Shown: one piece after another, positions 27,021-37,418 of the stretch
How positions within the stretch are numbered: the stretch's first letter is position 1
How the letters are laid out: every line of letters begins with the position of its first letter
NCBI RefSeq assembly: GCF_000243415.2
Contig: NZ_KI912270.1
Location: 1,054,001 to 1,118,000, forward strand
From: Mycolicibacterium tusciae JS617
Lineage (GTDB): Bacteria; Actinomycetota; Actinomycetes; Mycobacteriales; Mycobacteriaceae
Direction: 5' to 3'
Length of the DNA: 64,000 bases
Program-made: the position numbers and the translations under genes
Notes under the pieces: generated by a model
What the model saw: the letters and a program-made list of their open reading frames with translations, nothing else
Told to the model about the DNA's origin: nothing
Database searches by the model: none

Positions 27021-28066
27021 CGGTCGTCGGTCTTGGTCTGCCCGCGATGCCGACCGCTCGCCCCGGCCCGGTGGGCGGTCCACTGGTGGACACCTACGGA
27101 CGGGTGGCCACCGACCTACGGGTGTCACTGACCGATCGCTGCAACCTGCGCTGCGCTTACTGCATGCCCGCCGAAGGTCTGGACTGGTTACCGAACGATG
27201 CCCTGCTCCAGCCGGACGAGCTGATCCGGCTGCTGCGGATCGCGGTGACCCGGCTGGGCATCACCAGTGTTCGGTTCACCGGGGGCGAGCCACTCGTGGT
27301 CAAGGGTCTGGAGGACTTGGTTGCGGCGACGGCCACGTTGCTGCCGCGTCCTGAGATCGCGCTGACCACCAACGGCGTCGGTCTGGCGCGGCGGGCGGCT
27401 GGCCTGAGACGGGCCGGGCTGAACCGGGTCAACGTTTCGCTGGATACCGTCGATCCGCAACACTTCACCCGCGTCACCCGTCGCAACCGGCTCAACGATG
27501 TGCTGACCGGCTTGGCAGGCGCTGCAGCTGCCGGGCTGGGCCCGATCAAGGTGAACGCCGTGCTAGATCCGGTCACCGGACTCGACGACTCGGTCGCGTT
27601 GCTACGTTTCTGCGTCGCGCATGGCTACCAGCTGCGCATCATCGAGCAGATGCCGCTGGATGCCGGACATCATTGGCGGCGCGATGCCACGTTGTACGCT
27701 GATGACGTATTGGCCGCGCTGCGTAGGCATTTCACTCTGACGCCAGATCCCACACCGCGTGGCTCGGCACCAGCCGAGCTGTGGCTGGTCAATGGTGGGC
27801 CCGCCAAGGTGGGCACCATCGCGTCGGTGTCTCACGAGTTCTGCGGAGCCTGCGACCGCACACGCCTGACGGCGGACGGGCAGGTTCGCAGCTGTCTTTT
27901 CTCCCGGCAGGAGACGGATTTACGAAGCCTGCTGCGCAGCGGTGCCGACGACTGCGCCGTCGAGGCCGCCTGGCGTGCGGCCATGTGGGCCAAACCGGCC
28001 GGACACGGCATCAACGACCCAGGGTTTGTGCAACCGGTCCGCCCGATGAGCGCGATCGGCGGATGA
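27017..28066 (+). CDS. moaA: GTP 3',8-cyclase MoaA (radical SAM)
   Basis: A 349-residue radical-SAM enzyme that converts GTP in the first step of molybdopterin synthesis. The N-terminal cluster motif is DRCNLRCAYCMP (CxxxCxxC, about residue 41), RFTGGEPLVVKG follows, and the C-terminal cluster ligands are in EFCGACDRTRLTADGQVRSCLF. The protein ends in GG, as needed in MoaA. Start and stop overlap its neighbours (ATGA at both ends), coupling it to the coxM remnant upstream and the moaD remnant downstream. Placement inside a Mo-hydroxylase gene island implies cofactor supply for CO dehydrogenase. Confidence 0.93.
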   Translation: MTVVGLGLPAMPTARPGPVGGPLVDTYGRVATDLRVSLTDRCNLRCAYCMPAEGLDWLPNDALLQPDELIRLLRIAVTRLGITSVRFTGGEPLVVKGLEDLVAATATLLPRPEIALTTNGVGLARRAAGLRRAGLNRVNVSLDTVDPQHFTRVTRRNRLNDVLTGLAGAAAAGLGPIKVNAVLDPVTGLDDSVALLRFCVAHGYQLRIIEQMPLDAGHHWRRDATLYADDVLAALRRHFTLTPDPTPRGSAPAELWLVNGGPAKVGTIASVSHEFCGACDRTRLTADGQVRSCLFSRQETDLRSLLRSGADDCAVEAAWRAAMWAKPAGHGINDPGFVQPVRPMSAIGG

Positions 28067-28237
28067 TCGACGTCAGCGTCCGCTATTTTGCCGCCGCCCG
28101 GGCGGCGGCGGGCAGGGAGACCGAATGGGTTGAAGCGATGTTCGTTCCTGCGCGACGGCCTGGCCGTGCGGGATCGATCGATCACTTTGCGTTCCGGAGC
28201 AACGGTCGACGTCTTACGGCCCTTTGCCGGCGGATGA
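28063..28237 (+). pseudogene. moaD: moaD with internal deletion and frameshift
   Basis: Begins at ATG 28063 with MIDVSVRYFAAARAAAGRETE, the typical MoaD start. After about 21 codons the middle is lost and a different frame picks up at LKRCSFLRDGLAVRDRSITL (from about 28130) and runs to RPFAGG, the MoaD C-terminal di-glycine, ending at TGA 28235-28237. About 25-28 codons of the central part are missing, and the break also shifts the frame. MoaD carries the sulfur for molybdopterin synthase through the terminal GG; the gene as written would not yield that tail. Another moaD copy must exist elsewhere if the pathway works. Confidence 0.8.
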
Positions 28238-28264
28238 CAGCGGATCGCGGAAGACAACAATCCT

Positions 28265-29227
28265 TCAGCTCCACAGTGTGACGTGGATCTTCGGCCGGAA
28301 CCGGGTTACGCCGACGCCGGTGCCCTTGACCATCGCCTGGGTGCAACGGGGAGTGGTGATGAACCGGACCAGCTCCGAGACGGAGGGTTGGCGAGCCGCG
28401 GGTAACAGCGTCATCGCAGACCACGTGCCGGTCAGTTGTAAGCCGGGGCCCTTGAGGCGCGCCAGCCGGCCGGCCGCGATGTCCTTGTCGACGGCAAAGC
28501 TGACGGCAAGCGCGACACCGCCAACCCGCTGCACCTCTTCGAGCGCCGCTGCGTCGCTCTGGAATATCCGCTGTCGGGCCTCCGGTATCGCCAGATCGCG
28601 CAGGATAGACGCGATTTCGCAGTCGGGACTGCCCGCCGACGGCCCGAGCATCCATGGCTGATCACGCAGCACCGCCAGTGGGGGTGGCGTCACCGCCGCG
28701 GCGTCGCTGTCTGGCGAAGCAACAGCGACGATCTGATAGTTCAGGAATGGTCGCACGACGACCGAATCGTCGTCGATCGTGCCGCGCAACGGTCCGAGCG
28801 CGATGTCCACGCTGCGGGACACGATCAATTCATGGAACCGTCCGGTGGGGTGCACGCTCAGCTCGACAGACAGGTCGTTGGCGCGGGATGAGAACAGCTC
28901 GATAAGTCCGGGTGCGGCGTGCTCGGCGAACATGCTCGACGCGGCTATGCGTAGTAGCCGCCTTCCGTGCGCGGCTTCGATCACCTCGATCGTGGTCTGC
29001 TGCTGAAGGCCGAGGATCTCCACCGCCCGGCTGGCCAGTCGCAATCCGCCTGGTGTGAACGCCAGCCCGGCCGAAGTCTTGGAGAACAACGGGTCCTCGA
29101 GCTCCTTGCGCAGTTGCGCAACGTGCATGGAGATTCCGGCGTCGGACATGCCGAGTTCCTCGGCCGCAGCTCGCACCGATCCCAGACGTACTACCGCCGA
29201 GAATGCCCGAAGTTGCGCCGGTGTCAC
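28265..29227 (-). CDS. LysR-type regulator, copy 2 (CutR-like)
   Basis: A 320-residue LysR regulator, closely similar to copy 1 over its entire length (same HTH region SDAGISMHVAQLRKEL and same C-terminus PKIHVTLWS). It is divergent from xdhC copy 2 with a 178-bp intergenic region that holds regulatory cassette B. Divergent arrangement beside coxMSL makes it the best candidate for the activator of CO oxidation, equivalent to CutR of carboxydotrophic mycobacteria. The TTAAG-N6-CTTAA dyads are its likely binding sites. Confidence 0.86.
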   Translation of the reverse strand: MTPAQLRAFSAVVRLGSVRAAAEELGMSDAGISMHVAQLRKELEDPLFSKTSAGLAFTPGGLRLASRAVEILGLQQQTTIEVIEAAHGRRLLRIAASSMFAEHAAPGLIELFSSRANDLSVELSVHPTGRFHELIVSRSVDIALGPLRGTIDDDSVVVRPFLNYQIVAVASPDSDAAAVTPPPLAVLRDQPWMLGPSAGSPDCEIASILRDLAIPEARQRIFQSDAAALEEVQRVGGVALAVSFAVDKDIAAGRLARLKGPGLQLTGTWSAMTLLPAARQPSVSELVRFITTPRCTQAMVKGTGVGVTRFRPKIHVTLWS

Positions 29228-29275
29228 GGACCGAAGCTACGCCAGGACATGCCCGGACCCGAACCCAGAGGCGAA

Positions 29276-29363
29276 TTAAGCGATTGCTTAAGGCGCTGTT
29301 GACGGGCCGTCATCTGCTGCGGACACTGTGCTCCTCAGCCCAATGAGTGTGATGTCAGCCACA
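29276..29363 (+). promoter_or_regulatory. cox regulatory cassette B
   Basis: TTAAGCGATTGCTTAA at 29276-29291 (perfect 6-bp arms), 7 bp, TTGACG at 29299-29304, 17 bp, GACACT at 29322-29327, then TGTGA-TGTCAG-CCACA at 29348-29363 (one arm mismatch). It lies in the LysR2/xdhC2 divergent region, 42 bp upstream of the xdhC GTG. Here the second dyad is not next to a start codon, so it is not merely a ribosome site. Confidence 0.72.
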
Positions 29364-29405
29364 AGCACGACTGTCACGAAGTGAATCGATAGCAATGGAG
29401 CGCGT

Positions 29406-30593
29406 GTGGTGCTGGATGATCTGTTGGCGATCTGGCGTTCCGGCGGCATTGCGGGCGTCGGCACGGTGGTGCGGACGTTCCGATCGGCCCCGCGACCGCC
29501 CGGCGCGTCGATGTTCGTCGCGCCAGATGGGACGGTAAGCGGGTCGGTTTCCGGCGGTTGTGTGGAGGGTGCGGTTTACGAGCTCGCCGTCGAGGTGGTG
29601 AGGACGGGGGTGCCGCGCCTCGAGCGCTACGGGGTCACCGACGATGATGCGTTTGCAGTCGGCCTGACCTGCGGCGGGATTCTGGACGTGTTCGTCCAGC
29701 CGGTGTCGCGGGCGACGTTCCCGCAACTGGAGGCCGTGGCAGACGACATCGCGAACCATAGACCGGTGACCATCGCCACGGTGATCACTCACCCCGATCC
29801 GCTCTGGTTGGGCCGGCGAATGGTGATCCGACCGGAATCATCGGAGGGGTCGTTGGGGTCGCTACGCGCCGACGAGGCCGTGATCGACGACGCGCGCGGC
29901 CTGCTGGCCGCCGCCCGCACCGAGGTTCTGACGTATGGGCCGGATGGACAGCGCCGCGGCGTGGGCATGGAGGTCTTTGTCGCGAGCCACGCCCCGCGGC
30001 CACGGATGCTCGTATTCGGCGCCATCGACTTCGCTGCGGCGGTGGCGCAACAGGGCTCCTTCCTGGGCTATCGCGTCACGGTTTGCGATGCCCGCCCAAT
30101 TTTTGCCACCAAGGCAAGGTTTCCCACTGCCGACGAGGTCGTGGTCGATTGGCCACACCGGTACCTGGCCAGGCAGATCGAGGCAGGAGCCATCGACGGC
30201 CGCACGGTCATCTGTGTGCTCACCCACGATCCGAAGTTCGATGTCCCGTTGCTGCAAGTGGCCCTGCAACAACCTGACATCGCCTACGTGGGGGCGATGG
30301 GCTCCCGTCGCACACACGACGACCGGATGAACCGGCTGCGTGAGGCCGGCCTCGCCGAGAGCGAGCTGACCCGGCTTTCGAGTCCGATCGGGTTGGACCT
30401 CGGTGCGCGTACACCGGAGGAGACAGCGGTATCGATCGCGGCCGAGATCATCGCAAAGTGCTGGGGTGGCGGGGGCCGTCCCTTGACCGAAACTCGTGGC
30501 CGGATCCATCGTGAGCACGACAGCGGCTCAGGCGAGGACGGCGGCGAGGGCGGATCGGATAGTGAGTTAAGTGATTCCTTAACTCACTATTGA
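29406..30593 (+). CDS. XdhC/CoxI-type maturation factor, copy 2
   Basis: A 395-residue XdhC-family protein with the same domain order as copy 1: VVRTFRSAPRPPGASMFV, SGSVSGGCVEGAVYELA, then RPRMLVFGAIDFAAAV, VGAMGSRRTHDDRMNR and IGLDLGARTPEETAVSIAAEI. Starts at GTG 29406 with ATGGAGCG upstream. The last codons (ELSDSLTHY) are formed by the palindrome that belongs to regulatory cassette C, so the gene and the coxM promoter overlap. It likely helps insert the Mo-Cu cofactor into CoxL. Confidence 0.87.
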   Translation: MVLDDLLAIWRSGGIAGVGTVVRTFRSAPRPPGASMFVAPDGTVSGSVSGGCVEGAVYELAVEVVRTGVPRLERYGVTDDDAFAVGLTCGGILDVFVQPVSRATFPQLEAVADDIANHRPVTIATVITHPDPLWLGRRMVIRPESSEGSLGSLRADEAVIDDARGLLAAARTEVLTYGPDGQRRGVGMEVFVASHAPRPRMLVFGAIDFAAAVAQQGSFLGYRVTVCDARPIFATKARFPTADEVVVDWPHRYLARQIEAGAIDGRTVICVLTHDPKFDVPLLQVALQQPDIAYVGAMGSRRTHDDRMNRLREAGLAESELTRLSSPIGLDLGARTPEETAVSIAAEIIAKCWGGGGRPLTETRGRIHREHDSGSGEDGGEGGSDSELSDSLTHY

Positions 30594-30653
30594 CGCGGTT
30601 GCGCAAAGGCCTGACACTTGCCGCGTCAGCCTAACGATGTGAGGTCAATCACA
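30561..30653 (+). promoter_or_regulatory. cox regulatory cassette C, promoter of coxMSL
   Basis: An inverted repeat with perfect 11-bp arms (AGTGAGTTAAG ... CTTAACTCACT, 6-bp spacer) at 30561-30588, whose core is TTAAG-N6-CTTAA at 30567-30582. Seven bp later TTGACG (30590-30595), 17 bp, GACACT (30613-30618), then TGTGA-GGTCAA-TCACA at 30638-30653, ending on the A of the coxM ATG. The GAGGT within the second dyad could also serve as ribosome site. There is no T-run, so a terminator is unlikely. Confidence 0.75.
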
Positions 30654-31525
30654 TGCAAGTCCCCGGACCCTTTGAGTACGAACGTGCCACCAGCGTCGGC
30701 CATGCCGTCGGACTTCTGGACCGACTCGGTGACAGCGCGATGATCGTGGCCGGCGGCCACAGCTTGTTGCCGATGATGAAGCTGCGCATCGCGAACCCGG
30801 AGTACCTCGTCGACATCAACGACCTGGTCGACGAACTCGGCGCCATCACCGTCGAGCCGACGATGGTACGGATCGGCGCGATGGTGCGGCACCGTCAGGC
30901 ACTGGACTCCGATGAGCTCTTTGCGATTTGCCCGATCTTCCGGGACGCGGAGCGGGTCATCGCCGATCCGGTTGTGCGTAACCGCGGCACCGTCGGCGGC
31001 TCGCTGTGTCAGGCCGATCCGTCCGAGGATCTGACGACGGTCTGCTCGGTGCTCGACGCAACGTGTGTGGCACAGGGTCCTGCGGGAGTGCGTGAGATTC
31101 CGATCGACGAGTTCCATGTCGGTCCGTACGAAACCTCGCTGGCCCGTAACGAGGTTCTTCTGGAGGTCAGATTGCCTCGCGCATCCAACAGTTCGAGCGC
31201 TTACGCCAAAGTCGAACGTCGAGTGGGTGATTGGGCGGTCGCGGCGGCGGGATCCGCAGTGACGATCGACGGTGACACGATCGTCGCGGCCCGATTCGGT
31301 CTCACCGCGCTCAACCCCGATTCGGCCGCGCTGTCCGCCATTGCCGATGGGCTGGCGGGTGCGCCCATCTCCGAGGAGACATTCGCAACGGCGGGTCGGG
31401 GTGCCGCACAGGCGTGCGAACCGGTCACCGACCAGCGGGGCAGCGCCGACTACAAGCGCCATCTCGCGTCCGAACTCACGATCCGAACCCTTCGCACCGC
31501 CGTCGAGCGCGTGCGTAACGCCTAG
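30653..31525 (+). CDS. coxM: CO dehydrogenase medium subunit CoxM (FAD-binding)
   Basis: A 290-residue FAD-binding subunit, which passes electrons from the iron-sulfur subunit to quinone. The FAD motifs are VAGGHSLLPMMKLR (about residue 32) and GTVGGSLCQADPSED (about residue 112), both typical of the xanthine-dehydrogenase/CoxM family. The C-terminal domain begins at about residue 180 (YAKVERRVGDWAVAAAG). First gene of the coxM-S-L operon, driven from cassette C. Confidence 0.92.
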   Translation: MQVPGPFEYERATSVGHAVGLLDRLGDSAMIVAGGHSLLPMMKLRIANPEYLVDINDLVDELGAITVEPTMVRIGAMVRHRQALDSDELFAICPIFRDAERVIADPVVRNRGTVGGSLCQADPSEDLTTVCSVLDATCVAQGPAGVREIPIDEFHVGPYETSLARNEVLLEVRLPRASNSSSAYAKVERRVGDWAVAAAGSAVTIDGDTIVAARFGLTALNPDSAALSAIADGLAGAPISEETFATAGRGAAQACEPVTDQRGSADYKRHLASELTIRTLRTAVERVRNA

Positions 31526-31547
31526 CCGCTGGAAGGACGATTTGACT

Positions 31548-32020
31548 ATGCAAGTGACGATGACCATCAATGACGAAGCCGTGACCGCCGAGGTCGAGCC
31601 TCGAACGCTGCTCGTGCACTTCTTACGGGATCAGTTGCGGCTCACCGGAACCCACTGGGGATGTGATACCAGCAACTGCGGCACCTGCGTGGTGGCGATG
31701 GATGGCGAGCCGGTGAAATCGTGTACCGTGCTGGCCGTCATGGCCGGTGGACACCATATCCGCACCGTGGAAGGACTCGAGGTCGGCGGCAAGCTCGACC
31801 CCGTGCAGGAAGGCTTCATGCAGTGTCATGGCCTGCAGTGCGGGTTCTGCACTCCGGGAATGATGATCACCGCGCGGGCACTCCTTGACGAGCATCCCGA
31901 CCCCAGCGAAGACGAGATCCGAGAAGCCATCTCCGGGCAGATCTGCCGCTGCACCGGTTACACCACCATCGTCCGGTCCGTTCAGTGGGCGGCGAAGAAC
32001 GCGAATGCCGAGGTCACCGC

Positions 32021-32024
<4 letters not shown>
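31548..32024 (+). CDS. coxS: CO dehydrogenase small subunit CoxS (2Fe-2S)
   Basis: A 158-residue iron-sulfur subunit with two [2Fe-2S] clusters. The plant-type cluster is in GCDTSNCGTCVV plus CTVL (about residues 42-65), the second in CGFCTPGMM and CRCTGYTT (about 103 and 138). Start at ATG 31548 with GGAAGGA 10 bp upstream; 22 bp after coxM. Its stop overlaps the coxL start (ATGA). It moves electrons from the Mo-Cu site in CoxL to the FAD in CoxM. Confidence 0.93.
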
Positions 32025-34411
<2,387 letters not shown>

Positions 34412-34422
34412 GGAACACCACC

Positions 34423-35205
34423 ATGACCATGACCGAACGGGCCCTGCAGCTGCGGCGCTCACGAACACCGTATGTACACGCCACGGTCGTGCGGGCCCAG
34501 CAGCCAGCGTCGGCGCACGTCGGTGATCAAGCGATCCTGTTGTCCGACGGCACGATCGAGGGCTTCGTTGGAGGGCAATGTGCGCAAGGTTCGGTGCGCA
34601 AAGCCGCACTGGGTGCACTGCAGACCGGCGAAAGCGTGCTGCTGCGGGTCCTGCCCGACGGCGATGTGCACTTCCCAGACGCGCCGGGTGCGTGCGTGGT
34701 GGTGAACCCGTGTTTGTCCGGCGGCGCGTTGGAGATATTCCTCGCGGCGCAAGTGCCTGCGCCGCTGGTGAGGATCTTTGGGTCAACCCCCATCGCCGAA
34801 GCGCTGGCAGACATTTCTACGGCGCTCGGGTACGACGTGCAGCGCGACGATGAGAGCGATCTGGGGCACCCGACCGCAGTGGTGATCGCCACACACGGCG
34901 GACCGGAGGCCGAGACCATTCGCGTTGCCCTCGACGCAGGCGTCGGGTACATCGGTCTGGTCGCCAGCGAGATCCGGGGTGGCGCCATCCTCGACCAGCT
35001 GGAGCTCACCGACTGTCAGCGGGCGCGGGTGCATACACCGGTAGGGCTGCCGATCGGCGCCCGCACGCCAGGCGAGATCGCGGTTGCGATCATCGCGGAA
35101 GTCATTCGGGAAATGCGGGTGGCCGGACTCACCCCGCCGGGACTTCCCAATATGGCGCTCCAGCAAGAAGATTCGAAGGAGCCGGCATGCCACGGTCACA
35201 GGTGA
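34423..35205 (+). CDS. coxF: CoxF/XdhC-like maturation protein
   Basis: A 260-residue protein of the XdhC/CoxF group. The N-terminal part has YVHATVVRAQQPASAHVGDQ and GTIEGFVGGQCAQGSVRKAAL, the C-terminal part RIFGSTPIAEALADISTALG, a Rossmann-like segment, and PVGLPIGARTPGEIAVAIIAEV. It is the third XdhC-type gene of the island but clearly different from the other two. CoxF is involved in posttranslational insertion of the Cu-S-Mo centre. Starts 12 bp after coxL and overlaps the next gene by 19 bp. Confidence 0.85.
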   Translation: MTMTERALQLRRSRTPYVHATVVRAQQPASAHVGDQAILLSDGTIEGFVGGQCAQGSVRKAALGALQTGESVLLRVLPDGDVHFPDAPGACVVVNPCLSGGALEIFLAAQVPAPLVRIFGSTPIAEALADISTALGYDVQRDDESDLGHPTAVVIATHGGPEAETIRVALDAGVGYIGLVASEIRGGAILDQLELTDCQRARVHTPVGLPIGARTPGEIAVAIIAEVIREMRVAGLTPPGLPNMALQQEDSKEPACHGHR

Positions 35206-35780
35206 CCGGCGTGGTGCTGGCCGCGGGTCTTTCGCGGCGGCTGGGAACTCCCAAACAGCTGTTGCCTCTTGGCGAGACCACCCTGCTTGGTGCGACCTTG
35301 GATGTGGCTCGCCGGTGTCTGTTCGACCAGGTGATCGTCACCCTCGGCGGGTCGGTCGACGAGGTGCGTGCGGCGGTGCAGCTCGATGGCCTGGACATCG
35401 TCGTCGCCGAGGACGCCGGGTCGGGCTGCTCATCCTCTCTTCGGACCGCATTACCGTGGGTGGACCCGCGGTCCGACGGCATCGTGCTGATGCTCGGGGA
35501 TCAACCCCTAATAGCGTCGGACACCGTGACGAAACTGATCGCGTCGGCCCGTGGGTCGACGGTCGCCGTTTGCCAGTACACGAACGGCATCGGCCATCCG
35601 TTCTGGCTGAGCCGGAGGGTGTTCGGCGAACTTGCCGTCCTGCATGGCGACAAGGGTGTGTGGCGGCTGATCGAGTCCGGTCGGTTCGACGTCCGGCGGG
35701 TTCGGATCGACGACGTGGTCCCACTCGATGTCGACACTTGGGACGACTACGAGCGTCTGCTGGCGTCGGTGGAGCAATGA
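35187..35780 (+). CDS. MobA/MocA-like molybdenum cofactor cytidylyltransferase
   Basis: A 197-residue nucleotidyltransferase of the MobA/MocA type. The nucleotide-binding loop is VVLAAGLSRRLGTPKQLLPL at the N-terminus, followed by AGSGCSSSLRTAL and LMLGDQPLI with the metal-binding aspartate. C-terminal GHPFWLSRRVF and HGDKGVWRLIE fit MocA rather than MobA. MocA makes molybdopterin cytosine dinucleotide, the cofactor form used by CO dehydrogenases. Overlaps coxD (ATGA). Confidence 0.88.
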   Translation: MPRSQVTGVVLAAGLSRRLGTPKQLLPLGETTLLGATLDVARRCLFDQVIVTLGGSVDEVRAAVQLDGLDIVVAEDAGSGCSSSLRTALPWVDPRSDGIVLMLGDQPLIASDTVTKLIASARGSTVAVCQYTNGIGHPFWLSRRVFGELAVLHGDKGVWRLIESGRFDVRRVRIDDVVPLDVDTWDDYERLLASVEQ

Positions 35781-36676
35781 CGGAGCCGTTGGGTGCGATT
35801 TTCGACGACGTCGACGAAGTCATCCGCCGTTTCGACGCGCACAATCACTTGCTGGACACCGGCACCGCGTCGGCAATCTACTTGGCCGTCGCGCTGGGCC
35901 GGCCGCTGCTGCTGGAGGGCGAACCCGGTGTCGGAAAGACGTCCGCGGCGAAGACCCTTGCCGCCGTACTGGACGCTCCATTGTTGCGGCTGCAGTGCTA
36001 CGAAGGTCTGACGGCCGCCGAGGCGCTTTACGACTGGAACTACCAACGCCAACTGTTGAGCATCCGGCTGGCGGAAGCGCGTCATGAGGGCATCAGCGAG
36101 GCGGACCTCTACACGGAGGCCTTCCTGATCGACCGCCCGATACTGCAGACTGTGCGTTACCGCGGAAGTGGCATTCCGGTGCTGTTGATCGACGAGATCG
36201 ACCGAGCCGATGACGAATTCGAGGCGCTGCTGCTGGAATTCCTCGGCGAGGCCGCGGTCACCGTGCCCGAGCTGGGGACGTTCGTGGCGGCACATCCGCC
36301 CGTCGTTGTGCTGACATCCAACCGCAGCCGGGACCTGCACGATGCGTTGCGCCGCCGGTGCCTCTATCACTGGATCGACTATCCCGAACCCGAGCGATCC
36401 GCGGCAATCGTGCGCCGCACCGTACTGGGGGCAACCGCGGCGCTGATCGATCGCGCGACCCAGTTCGTCGGCGAGTCGCGCACACTCGACCTGGACAAGC
36501 CGCCGGGTGTCGCCGAGACCATTGACTGGGTGGCGGCCTTGGTCGCCCTCGGTGTCGCCGACCTGAGCGCGCCTGACGCGGTCGCAAGCTTGCACGCGCT
36601 GGCGAAGACGCTTGATGACCGTGACACCATCGCCGCCGCTTTCGCGGACTACACGAAAGACGTCTCACGAAGTTGA
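35777..36676 (+). CDS. coxD: CoxD MoxR-type AAA+ ATPase
   Basis: A 299-residue AAA+ ATPase of the MoxR family. Walker A is LEGEPGVGKTSAAK (about residue 42), Walker B VLLIDEIDRADDEFE, then sensor-1 LTSNRSRDLHDALRRR. CoxD, working with the VWA protein CoxE, assembles the sulfur- and copper-containing site of CoxL using ATP. The ATG at 35777 overlaps the stop of the MocA-like gene. Longer upstream reading is out-of-frame. Confidence 0.92.
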   Translation: MTEPLGAIFDDVDEVIRRFDAHNHLLDTGTASAIYLAVALGRPLLLEGEPGVGKTSAAKTLAAVLDAPLLRLQCYEGLTAAEALYDWNYQRQLLSIRLAEARHEGISEADLYTEAFLIDRPILQTVRYRGSGIPVLLIDEIDRADDEFEALLLEFLGEAAVTVPELGTFVAAHPPVVVLTSNRSRDLHDALRRRCLYHWIDYPEPERSAAIVRRTVLGATAALIDRATQFVGESRTLDLDKPPGVAETIDWVAALVALGVADLSAPDAVASLHALAKTLDDRDTIAAAFADYTKDVSRS

Positions 36677-36749
36677 GCGGTGCCGACCAGGAACAGACCC
36701 GGTTACCACGACCGGTAATCCATCCCTACTAACGATTAGGAATCTGCCG

Positions 36750-37418
36750 ATGAAGATCGCCAACGAGTTCACTGTCAGTGCGCCGGCCGACAAGGCCTGG
36801 GAGGTACTGATGGATCTCGAACAGGTCGTGCCGCTGATGCCGGGCGCGCAGCTGGTCGGTCAGGAGGGCGATGACTACCTGGGCAAGGTGAAGGTCAAGG
36901 TCGGCCCCGTCACCAGTGAGTTCAACGGCAAGGCGCGTTTTATTTCAAAGGACGACACCATGCGCCAGGCCGTCGTGAGCGCCAGCGGCAAGGAGGCCCG
37001 TGGCACGGGTAACGCGGCAGCTACCGTCACGTTGGCGGTCCACGAGGACGGCGAGAAAAGTCGGGTCACCGTCGACACCGACCTCAAGATCGTCGGCAAG
37101 CTCGCCCAGTTCGGCAGCGGGATGCTGGAGCAGGTGTCGGAGAAGCTGCTCGGTCAATTCGTGGAATCGCTTGAGGCCAGGCTCTCAGGCCGTGACCAAC
37201 CGGAGGCTGAGGTCACTCAGATCGCTTCAACCCCGGCCAATGGTGCGGCGCAATCGCAGCAGCGGCCCGAGCCGGAGCCCATCGATCTGTTCGCGCTTGC
37301 CGGTGGTGGCGCAATAACGAAGTACGGCCCTTATGTGTTCGGCGCATTCGCGCTCGCAGCCTTCCTGTTCACCCTTGGCCGACTGCGGATCGCCAGAAAG
37401 GCGCTTCGCAGCCAGTGA
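36750..37418 (+). CDS. coxG: CoxG, membrane-anchored SRPBCC protein
   Basis: A 222-residue protein. Residues 1-145 form an SRPBCC/CoxG fold (MKIANEFTVSAPADKAWEVL, then PLMPGAQLVGQEGDDY and KVKVGPVTSEFNGKARF). A Pro/Gln-rich linker (about 150-180) leads to one C-terminal membrane helix (YVFGAFALAAFLFTLGRLRI). CoxG is thought to anchor CO dehydrogenase to the cytoplasmic membrane, where quinone is reduced. The ATG at 36750 follows an AGGA site; the stop overlaps coxE (GTGA). Confidence 0.88.
   Translation: MKIANEFTVSAPADKAWEVLMDLEQVVPLMPGAQLVGQEGDDYLGKVKVKVGPVTSEFNGKARFISKDDTMRQAVVSASGKEARGTGNAAATVTLAVHEDGEKSRVTVDTDLKIVGKLAQFGSGMLEQVSEKLLGQFVESLEARLSGRDQPEAEVTQIASTPANGAAQSQQRPEPEPIDLFALAGGGAITKYGPYVFGAFALAAFLFTLGRLRIARKALRSQ

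Noticed and set aside
30561..30588. Rho-independent terminator after xdhC copy 2
   Set aside because: Strong hairpin but no following T-run, it overlaps the xdhC stop, and its core recurs in two other promoter cassettes at the same distance from TTGACG.
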